Positions 10,778-21,713 of a stretch of 64,000 nt of DNA are shown in pieces. The stretch is from positions 84,200,664 through 84,264,663 of the forward strand of contig OX638368.1 in the NCBI GenBank assembly GCA_951812925.1, given 5' to 3'. Under the pieces are notes generated by a model. The model was not told the origin of the DNA. It saw nothing but the letters and a program-made list of their open reading frames with translations, and searched no databases. How positions within the stretch are numbered: position 1 is the first letter of the stretch; the number at the start of each line of letters is the position of its first letter. The position numbers and the translations under genes are program-made. Source of the stretch: Calliopum simillimum (Eukaryota > Arthropoda > Insecta > Diptera > Lauxaniidae).

Positions 10778-11723
10778 AACCACGTGTAAACGATCAAGAT
10801 TTTTTTTATGGCATCCGATTTGGCTGAAAATTGGCATAAGTAATAGTAGCATAGTGAGAAAAATTACTACCAAATATTTTTTCAAAATTTAAAAAAATGG
10901 CGGTGATAAAGGACTTTTAAATTTTTAGGTTAGTTTTTTTTAAGAAGCTATAACTTTAGTTGCATTTATCCAATTCTCAATTTTATGGTGTCAAATGATT
11001 TGAAGTGTAACTTAGCAGTCCTCCAAAAATTGGAGTGGGACTGCCAGTGGTTCTCCAGAAAAACAATAAAATGTGGCTTCTACCGCAATTTTTCAGTCCA
11101 TTTTTTTTGAATTTTAAATTTTTAATTAAACGTTAATTTGAATTTGAAAAAAGTGCGTTGGTACTTTCATTAGTACTACACAAGCCAAAAAACAGTCAAC
11201 AAACTAACTTCAGCATTTGAAAATTTTATTTAATAAAAATTTTAAATTAAAAAAAAAATTCTGAAAAATTGCGGAAGATACTACATTTTATTGTTTTCTG
11301 GAGAGCCACTGGCAGTCCCACTCCAATTTTTGGAGGACTGGTAAGTTACACTTGTAGCTTTGTTTACAAGAAAAATAAAAAATATCAAAAATTACGCATT
11401 CTGGGAAACTCAATTTAAAAGTTTTTTTCAGTGTAAACTAAAAAAAAAAAAAATAACATTTTTTGCTAGTTTTTATTTTAAAGCCTGTTTTAAGACAAAT
11501 CATTTGACACCACAAAATTGAGAATTGGATAAATGCAACTAAAGTTATAGCTTCTCAAAAAAAACTAACCTAAAAATTTTAAAGTCCTATATCTCCGCCA
11601 TTTTTTTTTTTAATTTTAAAAAAATATTCGGTAGTAATTTTTCTCACTATGCTACTATTACTTATGCCAATTTTCAGCCAAATCGGATTCCATGAACAAA
11701 TTTCTTGATCGTTTACACGTGGT
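10778..11723. repeat. Foldback element, about 946 bp
   Basis: The arms start AACCACGTGTAAACGATCAA (10778) and end with its inverse at 11723, meeting near 11230. Long shared blocks include CTCCAAAAATTGGAGTGGGA with its inverse, and CCGATTTGGCTGAAAATTGG with its inverse. A segment of the left arm (GCGTTGGTACTTTCATTAGT, 11156-11175) is also found at 29335. Confidence 0.85.
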
Positions 11724-12179
11724 TTGCATCTATTACCAAAAGAAAGCGTAGTCCAAAAGCGCTAAATATCTCATAGGGAAACGGCAAAAAACAAAAAATT
11801 GATACCTTCCCAAAATCGGTTCTAAGTAAGTATTTCGTAATGAAGAATCACTTTTGTTTTAATCTGCCTTTTTATAAATTTATGTATTCGTATTGGGCTT
11901 TGGACGTAAAAAATTAAAAAAACATAAATCTTTCATTTTGTATTTTCTTTTTTTTCTATTGTATAAAATAGTTTTCGGTCGCGCGCGACATCATGTTCGC
12001 TTCCTACGTCTTTCGCACAGAGTGGAAGAGAGAATTAAAAAGAGGAAGAGCTACGCGCTGGTTGGGGAGCGAGCAGGGGGCAGAACCCCATAGTTTTATT
12101 AAAAAATTAATTTCTGAAATAATAAAATATGGGAAAAACGACAATTTTAACAATATCACAATTTTTAACACAGTAGAGT
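11724..12179. other. No gene recognised; short GC-richer patch near 11970
   Basis: A CGCGCGAC patch and purine-rich sequence (11970-12090) stand out by base composition, but no domain or repeat partner was recognised. Confidence 0.35.
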
Positions 12180-12240
12180 TATTCACGATCTGGAGTAACG
12201 AGTTGAGTAACAGGTTAAAAGTGCACTGGTTACTTTGAAT

Positions 12241-12397
12241 TGAGGCTATGAGCGCAGCAGTGGCCTAACCTTTACTTCGTTGATAAAGCAAAAGCACATA
12301 ACCTGAGTCGGTACAAGCACAAGTTATTTGCTTTTGATTTTTTAACGAAGTGAGGGTTAGGCCACTATTGCGCTCATTGCCTCAATTGTGAGTATAC
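12241..12397. mobile_element. Hairpin MITE, GTGGCCTAACC family
   Basis: Inverted arms of about 45 bp run from AATTGAGGC through GTGGCCTAACC and TACTTCGTT. They are mirrored by AACGAAGTGAGGGTTAGGCC and GCGCTCATTGCCTCAATT. A one-arm relative is at about 58855-58905. Confidence 0.7.
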
Positions 12398-12413
12398 TCA
12401 ATACTTTTGCACA

Positions 12414-12663
12414 TGGTACAATTATAGAGGTAGCGCCAAATTGTCAAAACGAATAATGCGGAGACATAATTGGTAGCAAGTTCTGTCAATAAGAGCAAAG
12501 CGGAGAACGAAATCAACCAATCAAATCGCCTAGAGACAAATGTCAAAATCAGAAAACTGTAAAATTGTTGTTGTTTTGCTTGTTAATTTTGACAGTACTT
12601 GCTACCAAAAAAGAAGAACAAGAAACGTGTCAGTTACTGACGTTACCTTGTTAATTGTACCAT
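12414..12663. mobile_element. 250-bp MITE with TGGTACAATTA ends
   Basis: TGGTACAATTA at 12414 pairs with TAATTGTACCA ending at 12663. There is no coding capacity. It is inserted in copy 2 of the flanking MITE family. Confidence 0.65.
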
Positions 12664-13470
12664 GCTTTTGCACGTATATTTTCTTTTTGTTTATTAAAAT
12701 AATTTAAACTGACAACAAAAACAAAATTTTTTTTAATGAATATTTTGCTCTCATTCTAATTTTTATTTTTGATGAACCAAAATTTTTTCTCAATAATTAA
12801 CATGTTCAAAAGTTTTTATAGAAATAGAAATATTAAAAAAAAGGCAAAAGTATAAGATTATTTTACACTTCAAAATAGCTTGACTTAAAGTCAGAGAAAA
12901 AATCATACAGAAAAACATAAGGAAACGCATATGACTTCTCAGATAGTCTGAAGTGCCTTTAACAGAGTCACTCACGTATGTTTTGCTGTTGGGGTTGTGC
13001 ACTGTTACCCTGTTACTCAGGACGTTACTTCAGATCGTGAATACCCCTACTAGGGGTAAGTACACATTTGGAAAACTTACTTTTTAAAGAAATTGTGATA
13101 TATTTGTTTAAATTGTCGTTTTTTTCATATTTTATACTTTCAGAACCTGATGATGACAAGCAGTTTTAGCCAAAATATTGGAAATTAAATTTAAAATAAA
13201 ATACAAAATAAAAGATTTGTGTTTTTGTTTTTCACGGCTAAAGCGTTATACGAATACACTAATGAAGAACCTCAAAACAATATTCCAACCGTTAGGGACC
13301 AGAAACTACCACCAATATATCTGAGAACATAATTTCAGCTTATAAGTAAATAATTTAATAACTTTTGGGTGAAAATAATTTTCGGTGATTTCTATAAAAA
13401 AGGGTAATATAGCTGAGACTTAAATCCAAATTTACAATGAAAAAAACTACAGAAAAGAAGTTATACCCAC

Positions 13471-14021
13471 CTTCCACCTGATATCACCCTCGTGTCGTAC
13501 GCGAACAATTGCTCGGTAGTCTCTTCGGGGAAAACCGTCGAAGAGGTGGCAAGTAGGATAAATGTATACCTTGACGTTTTGCAAGATGTCTTTGCCAAGC
13601 GTAAGCTACAGCTTACAACACAAAAGTCATCAGTGACAATCTTTTAGTCAACTAGGCGGCCCCCGTCTGGTCTCCACTCCTTAGCGATACACAGTATGGC
13701 AGATTGCAAAATAAGCAGAATGATGCGCTGCTACGTATCGCAACCGGATGCCACCAGATGGCACACGTGGATCATCTTCATGATGAAACCTGCATGCTAT
13801 CGGTCCGACAGCATAATTTCCTGTTGCCAAACAATTTCTACTGGCTACCCATAACCCCAACCACAATTGTTCACTGAAACCCTTTCCCTACCGTTAAATA
13901 TGCAGTGAACTATTTTTTCATTCCTTATATTTGGGATCCCAGGTCATCCAGGTTAGCGTTAAGCCAACTGCATCAGCAAGCAGTATATGTGTCCATTAAA
14001 ACCAACGTTTACAAAGAATGA
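13471..14021 (+). pseudogene. Non-LTR reverse transcriptase relic (RT C-terminal part)
   Basis: The frame LPPDITLVSYANNCSVVSSG covers RT motif C, where the catalytic YADD is now YANN. It continues with VASRINVYLDVLQDVFAKRK and a lysine-serine segment. After a stop and a deletion near 13645 the C-terminal region resumes (GRLQNKQNDALRIATGCHQM, HVDHLHDETCMLSVRQHNFL), ending at a TGA at 14019. This pattern is typical of R1/jockey-group LINE ORF2. Mutated catalytic aspartates, stops and 5' truncation mark it as dead. Confidence 0.7.
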
Positions 14022-14300
14022 GTAATGGCTCTTCTAACGAGTATACCAATGATTATGCTCCGATCATAATTGAATAAGTTATAGCAAGAAAAATTTTCAT
14101 ATCAACCTCACACGGTGATACGAAAGAAAATTATTTACGTATAAAAGTGTCGCTAAAATCGGTTTCGATGTGAAAATTTGTTCTTTTTTGCTCATTCAAG
14201 ATCTGTTTTTAGCGAAATCCTATCAGATCCCGTTAAAAGTTATACTAAAAATACCTTTTAATAAGTATTTTAGGAATTCTTCAATTAAAAATATGTTGTT

Positions 14301-15021
14301 ACATTTGCCTAAGGTTACGAAGTTTCTGGGAGGTAATAGGGGAGGCCTAGGTTTAAAAAAAATTGCACCCGGAGGGGGGTCTAAAATGTACCCCTAAGGA
14401 GTTATAGGGTTAAAACCGATTTTCTGCCTCTTTTAAGAAAAAAAATTTTCTTGGAACACCCTAACATTTTAGGGAAAACATTTCTTGCACAATGTGCAAG
14501 GACAAGACCAAGACTGCTATGGTCTTGGTCTTGGTTTGCTCATCACTACACCATATGCAGCGCAACGCATGCGAGTAACCCGTGTGTTACATAGAAAAGT
14601 ATTGTTGTCTAACCTCAATCAAAAAAATTGGTATGACAAATGTACTATAGTATCGGATTAAAGAAAATTTAACGAAGATTTCAAAAAAAAAAAATTACAA
14701 AAAGCTATATTAATAGGACCTTTTTCATACTAAAATGGTTATCAAAGTCAAAAAATGGGGAAAAAGGTCCAGAACTTTGATAAATCCTTTTAAACCCTAT
14801 AAACCATATATAAAATTAGCTAAAACTTTGCCATAGAAATGTTTTCCCTAAAACGTTAGGGTGATCCAAGAAAATTTTTTTTTTCTGAAAAGAGGCAGAA
14901 AATCAGTTTTAACCCTATAACTCCTTAGGGGTACATTTTAGACCCCCCTCCGGGTGCATTTTTTTTTAAACCTAGGCCTCCCCTATTACCTCCCAGAAGC
15001 TTCGTAACCTTATGCAAATGT
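14301..15021. repeat. Foldback element nested in the left outer arm
   Basis: The arms begin ACATTTGCCTAAGGTTACGA and end with GCAAATGT. They share GGAGGCCTAGGTTT, GGAGGGGGGTCTAAAATGTA and AAGGAGTTATAGGGTTAAAA in opposite orientation. The centre is near 14650. The right end is interrupted by the 15023-15529 MITE. Confidence 0.8.
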
Positions 15022-15022
15022 A

Positions 15023-15529
15023 GGTGCCGTGACATAGTCCCCACGGACATAATCCCCATTTTAGAAATGGGGATTATGTCCGCAAGTGTTTCGGACATAA
15101 TCCCCAGGAAAAAAGGGACAAAGTCCCCATAACGATATTTTGTTATTGACAACAGAAGCAGCTCAGGATTTACAACTCCCAAAAATTCCAATACCGTTTC
15201 AGCGGCGGCCTTCAGCCGCTGATCAGTCTATAATATATCCAACACCTAGTTTGTTAGCCACAGTAATTTTTCATAAGAGTAGGGGTAAGTGGGTGGCCTG
15301 CGGCCGCAGCTCAGGATTTAAAACTCCCAAAAATCTAACATCGGCTTCGCGGCGGCCTTTGGCCGCGGATCGGTCTATAACATCCAACACTATATAAATT
15401 TTTTAAATGGATTAATGCAAAAATTTTGTTCATTGGGATTATGTCCGAAAAATTTGCGGACATAACCCCATGACCAAAATGGGGGTTATGACCGAAAAAT
15501 TTCGTAAATGGGGATTATGTCCAGTAACC
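15023..15529. mobile_element. 507-bp MITE with perfect 9-bp target duplication
   Basis: The element is bracketed by GCAAATGTA at 15014-15022 and again at 15530-15538. The ends GGTGCCGTGACATAGTCCCC and (inverted) GGTTACTGGACATAATCCCC form imperfect TIRs. GGGGATTATGTCC recurs in both directions inside. Two direct copies of a GC-rich module (CGGCGGCCTT, CAGCTCAGGATTTA) lie in the middle. A 9-bp duplication suggests Mutator-like mobilisation, but no transposase is present. Confidence 0.8.
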
Positions 15530-15716
15530 GCAAATGTAACCACGGTGGTTTTTAAAAAATTTTAACTTTTTGAAATACCAGCCGCGATTTTTTTCAGGGA
15601 TAATGTTGGGGGACCCTTCTAGTATCTAAATCCGCAAACTGCGAAATAGAACGTCCAGCCGTTTTTTTTTTTTTCGACATTTTAGTTTTTTTAACGATTT
15701 TTGAGTATGTCTCGGT

Positions 15717-15741
15717 GTTTATGTATGTATGTATGTATATT
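15717..15741. repeat. Short TATG microsatellite
   Basis: Several tandem TATG units follow a poly-T tract. Confidence 0.6.
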
Positions 15742-15793
15742 TATTCACATTTCTTCAAGTAGGTATATAAAAATTTACAAAATAATTTCTAAT

Positions 15794-17107
15794 AGCCCAG
15801 GAAAATAAGACATTTTCTGCGAAAAAATTCCCAGTGGAAATTTTTCACCGGAATTGTCTTTATTTATGCATGATACACAAACTGTGAAAAGTCCATTGCA
15901 AAGTCGTGTGCGCATAAAAAGTTATTAAGGCTCAAAGGTCGCTAAAATCAGTTTTTTGCAAATATCTCGCTAATGCTAACTTTTACAGAAAAATGTTGGT
16001 CTCCAATTTTGTAGCACAGGAAATTTCCTACAAAAGTACGTTAAAAGTATTTGCGTACGACTTCTAGTTTAGGAGATCACCCAATTTAAAAAGTTGTTAA
16101 CAGTTATGATATGAAATAATACCTATGAGTTCATATTAAAATATCTTACTTTTTAAATTGCAATAACTCTTCAATGAGAAGTTGTACAAACAAAATTAAA
16201 ATGCCGTTTGAAAGATAATTTAATTTTCTATATACCTTAAAAATATTCTTGAATAACCGCTAAGACTTCGAAATTACTGGTTTTTTAAGGATATCTGCGA
16301 ATTGGTAAGTACTTCGATAAAAAGTAATGGGACCAAATTTGCAGAGAATTACAAGATCTACAATAAATAAGCGATATGTGTACACATAGAAGTAACCGTT
16401 TAGAAGATATTCCAAAAAAAACCCTTAAAATGCCAAAAAACCGGTTTCTATTGAATATCTTCTATACGGTTACTTCTATGTGTACACATATCGCTTATTT
16501 TTTGTAGATCTTGTAATTCTCTACAAATTTGGTCCCATTACTTTTTATCGTAGTACTTACCAATTCGCAGATATCCTTAAAAAACCAGTAATTTCGAAGC
16601 CTTAACGGTTATTCAAGAATTGTTGTTGAGCCGTTTGAAAAAAAAATTTTGTACGGTATATAGAAAATTAAATTATCTTTCAAACGGCATTTTAACTTTG
16701 TTTGTACAACTTCTCATTGAAGAGTTATTGCAATTTAAAAAGTAAGATATTTTAATATGAACTCATAGGTATTATTTCATATCATAACTGTTAACAACTT
16801 TTTAAATTGGGTGACCTCATAAACTAGAAGTCGTACGCAAATACTTTTAACGTACTTTTGTAGGAAATTTCCTGTGCTACAAAATTGGAGACCAACATTT
16901 TTCTGTAAAAGTTAGCATTAGCGAGATATTTGCAAAAAACTGATTTTAGCGACCTTTGAGCCTTAATAACTTTTTATGCGCACACGACTTTGCAATGGAT
17001 TTTTCACAGTTTGTGTATCATGCATAAATAAAGGCAATTCCGGTGAAAAATTTCCACTGGGAATTTTTTCGCACAGAAGCTCTTTTTTCGTCTTATTTTC
17101 CTGGGCT
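15794..17107. repeat. Foldback family 1, 1314-bp copy
   Basis: The ends AGCCCAGGAAAATAAGAC and GTCTTATTTTCCTGGGCT are perfect inverses. The arms are nearly identical over about 640 bp and meet near 16445. Other members or fragments are at 40247-40970, 58338-58815, about 29150-30053 and 5540-5700. No coding capacity is seen. Confidence 0.9.
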
Positions 17108-17535
17108 TTAATAAAAATAAGAAACAATTCAAATTATAAAATACACTAAATAAAGATAACAAACTGTAATAATTATATACTTATATTGAAGAATGGTAGG
17201 TGACATTGTATGTATAAAAAATACAGTATTTAATGCCACGTCGATGAAAGATAATTTCATTAAAAGATTAAAATGACCAAAAATAGAATAACTTTAATTA
17301 AGTGTCGTAGGTGTAGAGAATTGAAAAATATGGAGAAAACGTGAAAAAAAGGAAATAAAAATATTTAAAAAGAAAGTTACAAAATTATGGAAAATTTATA
17401 GATTTAATTTAAAATTTAAAAGTGCAACAAAAGCAAAAAATAAAAATCTAAGTGAATTAATAATAACGTATGGAAAGCAAACAAATATATCATAAAAAAC
17501 CTCAAACAAAGCCTTGATCTACTCAATGGGAAAAA
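17108..17535 (-). other. 3' untranslated region of the adjacent LINE
   Basis: An A/T-rich tract between the LINE stop codon and foldback family 1. It shows no other repeat and is most simply the LINE 3' UTR. Confidence 0.45.
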
Positions 17536-20520
17536 TCAAATACAGGGACGCAGCAAAACTTCAATTTCAGCTAAATCAAAACCAAGCAGCCATGACTTGA
17601 CTTGACTTAGAAACGTCGTTAAGATACGAAGCATTTTCAAAGATTCCGGAAGTTTATTGAAAAGCCTACAAGAAATAATATGAAAGGAATTGCGGTAACC
17701 TGTTGTCCGAAATGTTAAGACATTCACAGTATGACCATATCGCAGAGAATATCTGTCAGATAGTCTGCTGCTCAGGTAACCGCACCTCAAGAAAAAAACT
17801 TTAAGGACTTTATAATAAAAAAGGTGTCGAGTAGGAAGAATTTTAAGGGATCTAAACAGTTCCATCGAATGAGCAAAACGATTTCTGCTGCACATTTTTT
17901 TAATAATAGCTTTTTGCAAAATCAACAATGGTCTTGTTCTACTTTCATAAGCTCCACTCCAGCAAGAAATGCCGTAATTGAGTTTTGAATGAAATAGTCC
18001 AAAGTAAAAGGATTTTAAAACGCTTGCAGGACAGAGCTTCTTAATATTATAAAAATTTCTCACCACATTACGAAAATATATTTTGAGGCTATTTGTATGT
18101 TCATACCAATTAAAATTTTGGTCGATAGTGATTCCTAAATATTTAAAATGAGGTACAGTGTTAATCAAAAAGCAATCAGAGCTACATGCAGTATCAGGGT
18201 CGTAAGGAAGTGAATGAGAAGGGCATATTTTATATTTAAGACAACATGGATCATAAAAAATTATATCGTAGACAGGTTGAGTTTGCGATGTCAGGTTAAA
18301 ATACATTAGTCTAGTTTTGCAGCTTATTAGTAGTTTATGTTGCAAAAACCATTTCCTCAGCACATCTACATCGTGGTTTATATAAACTGGCAAGTCAAGA
18401 AGCGAATTACAAATATAGCTTATACCCAAATCATCAGCGAACGCTGTTACTTTTCCTTTTAAATCTTGTTGAAAAACTGAATTTATGTATATAAGGAATA
18501 GGATAGGCCCAAGGACTGACCCTTGCGGAACACCTACATTAACCATACCCTCACAACTAAGACTTGTACCAATTTTAACTTTATGAATTCGATTTGAAAG
18601 GTAAGATGCAAACCAATCAAACATGTGACCTCTAAAACCAATTGAATGGAGTTTATTTAAAAGTATTTGGTGATCGACCATGTCAAATGCCTTATCTACA
18701 AAAAGACTAGCACAGAAATTTTTATCATCTAGACCTTTTTGAAGATTAGAGCAAAAATTCAACAATGCATCTTCAGTAGACAAATTTTCCCTAAAACCAA
18801 ATTGATTTGAACTAAAAAAATTTAGGCGAGTGAGAAAAGAAACAACTCGTTTCTTAACTACTATTTCAAACACTTTAGCAATAGCAGGTAGCAAAGAGAT
18901 TGGTCTATAATTACTCTTTTCATTGCGGTTACCCTTTTTGAAAAGAGGAGTAATTATGGCACTCTTGAACTGATCAGGAAAAACTCCTGTCAAAATACTT
19001 TTATTGAAAAGGTAGGCAAGAATATCTACAATATTATAAGCAACATTTTTCAATAGGGCATTCGAAATGCCATCAATAGCACAAGATTTTGAATTATCCA
19101 GAGATTGAATAGTTTTTAGCAATTCCAATGCTGAAATATGTTCAAAAAAGAAACTACATGAAGACGTAATGTCTGATTTTAATGCTGGACAATCGCAAAA
19201 ACTAGAGTGCAGTTCTATAAAAGGAAAAGAACCAATTGAGGCAAAATATTGATTAAATATGTTAGCAATTGAAGTGCTATTAGAAATGGTATTGCCGTCA
19301 TCAATTAAGCTGATAGGAGAAGAATATTTAGAAGATCTACCACATAAATTATTTAAAAGTTGCCATTCTTTTCTTAAGTTACCTTGGCAGTTAGAAAATT
19401 CAGTTTGATAATAATTTTCACGAATTTTTGGAATTTCAATTTTAATTTGTTTAGCTAAAATATCATGTCTAGTTTTTAATTGTGAATTATTGGGGTGCTT
19501 ATAACATTTTAGTCTTAGCTTTTGCTTAAGTTTAATTTTTTTCACAAGAACCGTGCTTATCCAAGGCTTGAGTTTTTTATCTTTAGAATGAAGAATTGGA
19601 ACAGGATAGGTTGCATCATTAACAAAATTTTTGAGAATTTTTTCGAAATTGGAATACGCTGGAGACATATCACTGGCTCTGAATACACTGCTCCAGCCCT
19701 CAAAAAGTAGTTGCCTGTTCAGATCAACGTAGTTGATTTTTGTAAGAATTAAATGACTTGCTGAAGATTTAACTATTTTGACATTATTGATTATAAGGCC
19801 AGTCATACAGTGATCTGTTATACTTAAATCAATATTGATATTTTTAAATGGAACTACCGGACTAAGGAATCTCCCAAGTACATGGTCAAGACAGGATTGA
19901 GAAACGTGTCTAGTTGGTTCATTCAAAAACGAAAATAGACCGTGTTCAGCTAAAAGGGTGGTATAATAATCTACGTTTTCACAATCATTTAAGATGTCTA
20001 AATTAAAATCTCCTATTAGAAGTAAGTTGGTAGCATTTTCGTTCGCAAGAAAATAGCCAAGCTCATTCAAAAACTGACTTGCTGAATGAGAGTGCAGTCT
20101 ATTAAAACAGACAAAAGTGAACAAAACCTTATTAATTTCGCAAGTTATCTTAATGACATCAGCAGTGCTGAAATGACACAAAGAAGAACAACAGTTAAAA
20201 CCAGATTTTGCATAGACACAAACACCACCCGCACAATAGGTATCATTGGGGATTGCAAAAAAATCATAACCTGGCATACTAAAATCATTCAATTCAGTAG
20301 AATAGATCCAAATTTCGGAGAGAAAAATAAAATCTGGAAATCTATGAAAAGCATTTAAATTTGAAAGCAATAAGTTAAAGTTTTGCCTCATACTCCTTAT
20401 ATTTTGTTGTACAATAACAATAGAATTATCCGCATTGAGAGAAAAAGAAAAGTCCGAGATATCTCTAATAATATCTAAAGAAAAGTTGTTGTTTATAAGA
20501 TCATCGTTCAAAATATCCAT
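17536..20520 (-). CDS. Non-LTR retrotransposon ORF2 (endonuclease-reverse transcriptase), CR1/jockey group
   Basis: A single uninterrupted 994-residue frame. Residues about 30-260 form an APE-type endonuclease (VQQNIRSMRQN, SEIWI, LIGDFNLDIL, SITDHCMTGLI). Residues about 470-760 form the RT: ITPLFKKGNRNEKSNYRPIS, QFGFRENLSTEDAL, GVPQGSVLGPILFLIYIN and the catalytic AFADD. A long C-terminal region follows (HFKYLGITIDQNF and a terminal FNKLPESLK motif). Full-length open ORF2 is unusual in this window and suggests a young copy. RT motif A reads LFVDKAFDMVDH; the family normally has two more residues between the catalytic Asp and KAFD, so a 6-bp in-frame deletion may have disabled it. The ORF1 tail lies immediately upstream. 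The exact clade is uncertain. Confidence 0.9.
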   Translation of the reverse strand: MDILNDDLINNNFSLDIIRDISDFSFSLNADNSIVIVQQNIRSMRQNFNLLLSNLNAFHRFPDFIFLSEIWIYSTELNDFSMPGYDFFAIPNDTYCAGGVCVYAKSGFNCCSSLCHFSTADVIKITCEINKVLFTFVCFNRLHSHSASQFLNELGYFLANENATNLLLIGDFNLDILNDCENVDYYTTLLAEHGLFSFLNEPTRHVSQSCLDHVLGRFLSPVVPFKNINIDLSITDHCMTGLIINNVKIVKSSASHLILTKINYVDLNRQLLFEGWSSVFRASDMSPAYSNFEKILKNFVNDATYPVPILHSKDKKLKPWISTVLVKKIKLKQKLRLKCYKHPNNSQLKTRHDILAKQIKIEIPKIRENYYQTEFSNCQGNLRKEWQLLNNLCGRSSKYSSPISLIDDGNTISNSTSIANIFNQYFASIGSFPFIELHSSFCDCPALKSDITSSCSFFFEHISALELLKTIQSLDNSKSCAIDGISNALLKNVAYNIVDILAYLFNKSILTGVFPDQFKSAIITPLFKKGNRNEKSNYRPISLLPAIAKVFEIVVKKRVVSFLTRLNFFSSNQFGFRENLSTEDALLNFCSNLQKGLDDKNFCASLFVDKAFDMVDHQILLNKLHSIGFRGHMFDWFASYLSNRIHKVKIGTSLSCEGMVNVGVPQGSVLGPILFLIYINSVFQQDLKGKVTAFADDLGISYICNSLLDLPVYINHDVDVLRKWFLQHKLLISCKTRLMYFNLTSQTQPVYDIIFYDPCCLKYKICPSHSLPYDPDTACSSDCFLINTVPHFKYLGITIDQNFNWYEHTNSLKIYFRNVVRNFYNIKKLCPASVLKSFYFGLFHSKLNYGISCWSGAYESRTRPLLILQKAIIKKMCSRNRFAHSMELFRSLKILPTRHLFYYKVLKVFFLRCGYLSSRLSDRYSLRYGHTVNVLTFRTTGYRNSFHIISCRLFNKLPESLKMLRILTTFLSQVKSWLLGFDLAEIEVLLRPCI

Positions 20521-20526
20521 TGTTTA

Positions 20527-20673
20527 CTAGTTTTTTTCTTTAATAGTTTTTACTTTTATTAGTTCGTTAAGTTCATCAAATGATCTAACAACAACCTTGT
20601 CTTTAGCTTTCTTCTTCAAAAGAATGCGACAGTCTTTATACCAGACAAATTCAAAACTTTTGATCAAACTTTT
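20527..20673 (-). pseudogene. ORF1 C-terminal fragment of the same LINE
   Basis: Reading toward ORF2, the frame EFVWYKDCRILLKKKAKDKV...LNELIKV ends at TAG (20527-20529), six bases before the ORF2 ATG. Such a lysine-rich tail with a GRI/CRI-type motif is usual at the end of LINE ORF1 proteins. Upstream the copy is truncated, with a repeated CTTTTGATCAAA and then the foldback at 20685. Confidence 0.6.
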
Positions 20674-20684
20674 GATCAAAGTAC

Positions 20685-21310
20685 ATACCCAGAAACCGGA
20701 CTATATATTTCCGTAGGTTTTCGATGCGCTGATTCCGAATCTGGTCGCAGAATTGCTCCATCACGTCAGGTTTTTGAGATATCCTAACCTAAAAGTGCCA
20801 AAAATGACGATTTTTCTCAATTTTGAGGTTAAATAGCTCTAAGGATTTTATTTTTCTTGGAAAACTATGAACGATATTTTAAAGTACTAGTCTTCCTCTT
20901 TCAAATGCCGTTGAGTTTGTTTGAATATCTTTGTTTTTCTCTCAGATATGGCATTTTGAAGAATGCATATAAGAATGCATATAAAGTTTCCTCTACGGAC
21001 TTTTAGATATAGGGAAATCCTCTTACATGCATTCTTAAAAATGCCATATCTCAGAGAAAAAAAAAGATATTCAAACTAACTCAACGGCATTTGAAAGAGG
21101 AAGACTAGTATTTTAAGATGCCGTTCATAGTTTTCCTACAAAAATCAAATCCTTAGAGCTATTTAACCTCAAAATTGAGAAAAATCGTCATTTTTGGCAC
21201 TTTTAGGTTAGGATATCTCAAAAACCTGACGTGATGGAGCAATTCTGCGACCAGATTCGGAATCAGCGCATCGAAAACCTACGGAAATATATAATCTGGT
21301 TTCTGGGTAT
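20685..21310. repeat. Foldback element, 626 bp
   Basis: Arms from ATACCCAGAAACC to its inverse ending 21310 are nearly identical. CGATGCGCTGATTCCGAATC, CATCACGTCAGGTTTTTGAG and their inverses are shared. A diverged single arm follows at about 24460-24780. Confidence 0.85.
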
Positions 21311-21319
21311 AATTTTTGT

Positions 21320-21385
21320 CGGCCTGTGTAATTTTTTAAATGTATATACGTATATATATGTGTAATATATATATATGTATATATG
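21320..21385. repeat. TA/TG-rich microsatellite
   Basis: Runs of TATATG/TATATA directly flank the next transposon. Similar TGTATACATAC sequence follows that transposon's right end, so it was inserted in this tract. Confidence 0.6.
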
Positions 21386-21713
21386 CCCGATCAAGAAAAT
21401 GAAGGCGGCGGATATCGGTAGATGTCGGTCCGATATCGTTTTTGTGTCGGCGGCCGGACTTGGCGGCATCGGAGAGCGGTAGCATCGCGGGCCGCTTTTC
21501 GATTAGCCGAACTGCGCAAACGTGGTTGAACCCGTCATCGGGCCGATAAATATTAGAGATTAACGGGCCGATATTCGCTAGCTGACAAAGGGCCGAATGC
21601 GGCTACATCTTGGATGCGCCGAACTGCGCGAACGCCAGAAATAATAATGTCAATCACACTTGAAACGTGACATGGAAATTAATTAATTTAACCGCATGTG
21701 ATACGAATTCCAC

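Larger units (their letters stand above)
12180..13042. mobile_element. MITE with TATTCACGATCTGGAGTAAC ends (copy 2, with two insertions)
   Basis: This is the same family as 9867-10249. The ends are ATTCACGATCTGGAGTAACG and CAGATCGTGAATACCCC. It is enlarged by a hairpin element (about 12241-12397) and by a 250-bp MITE (12414-12663). Confidence 0.75.
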
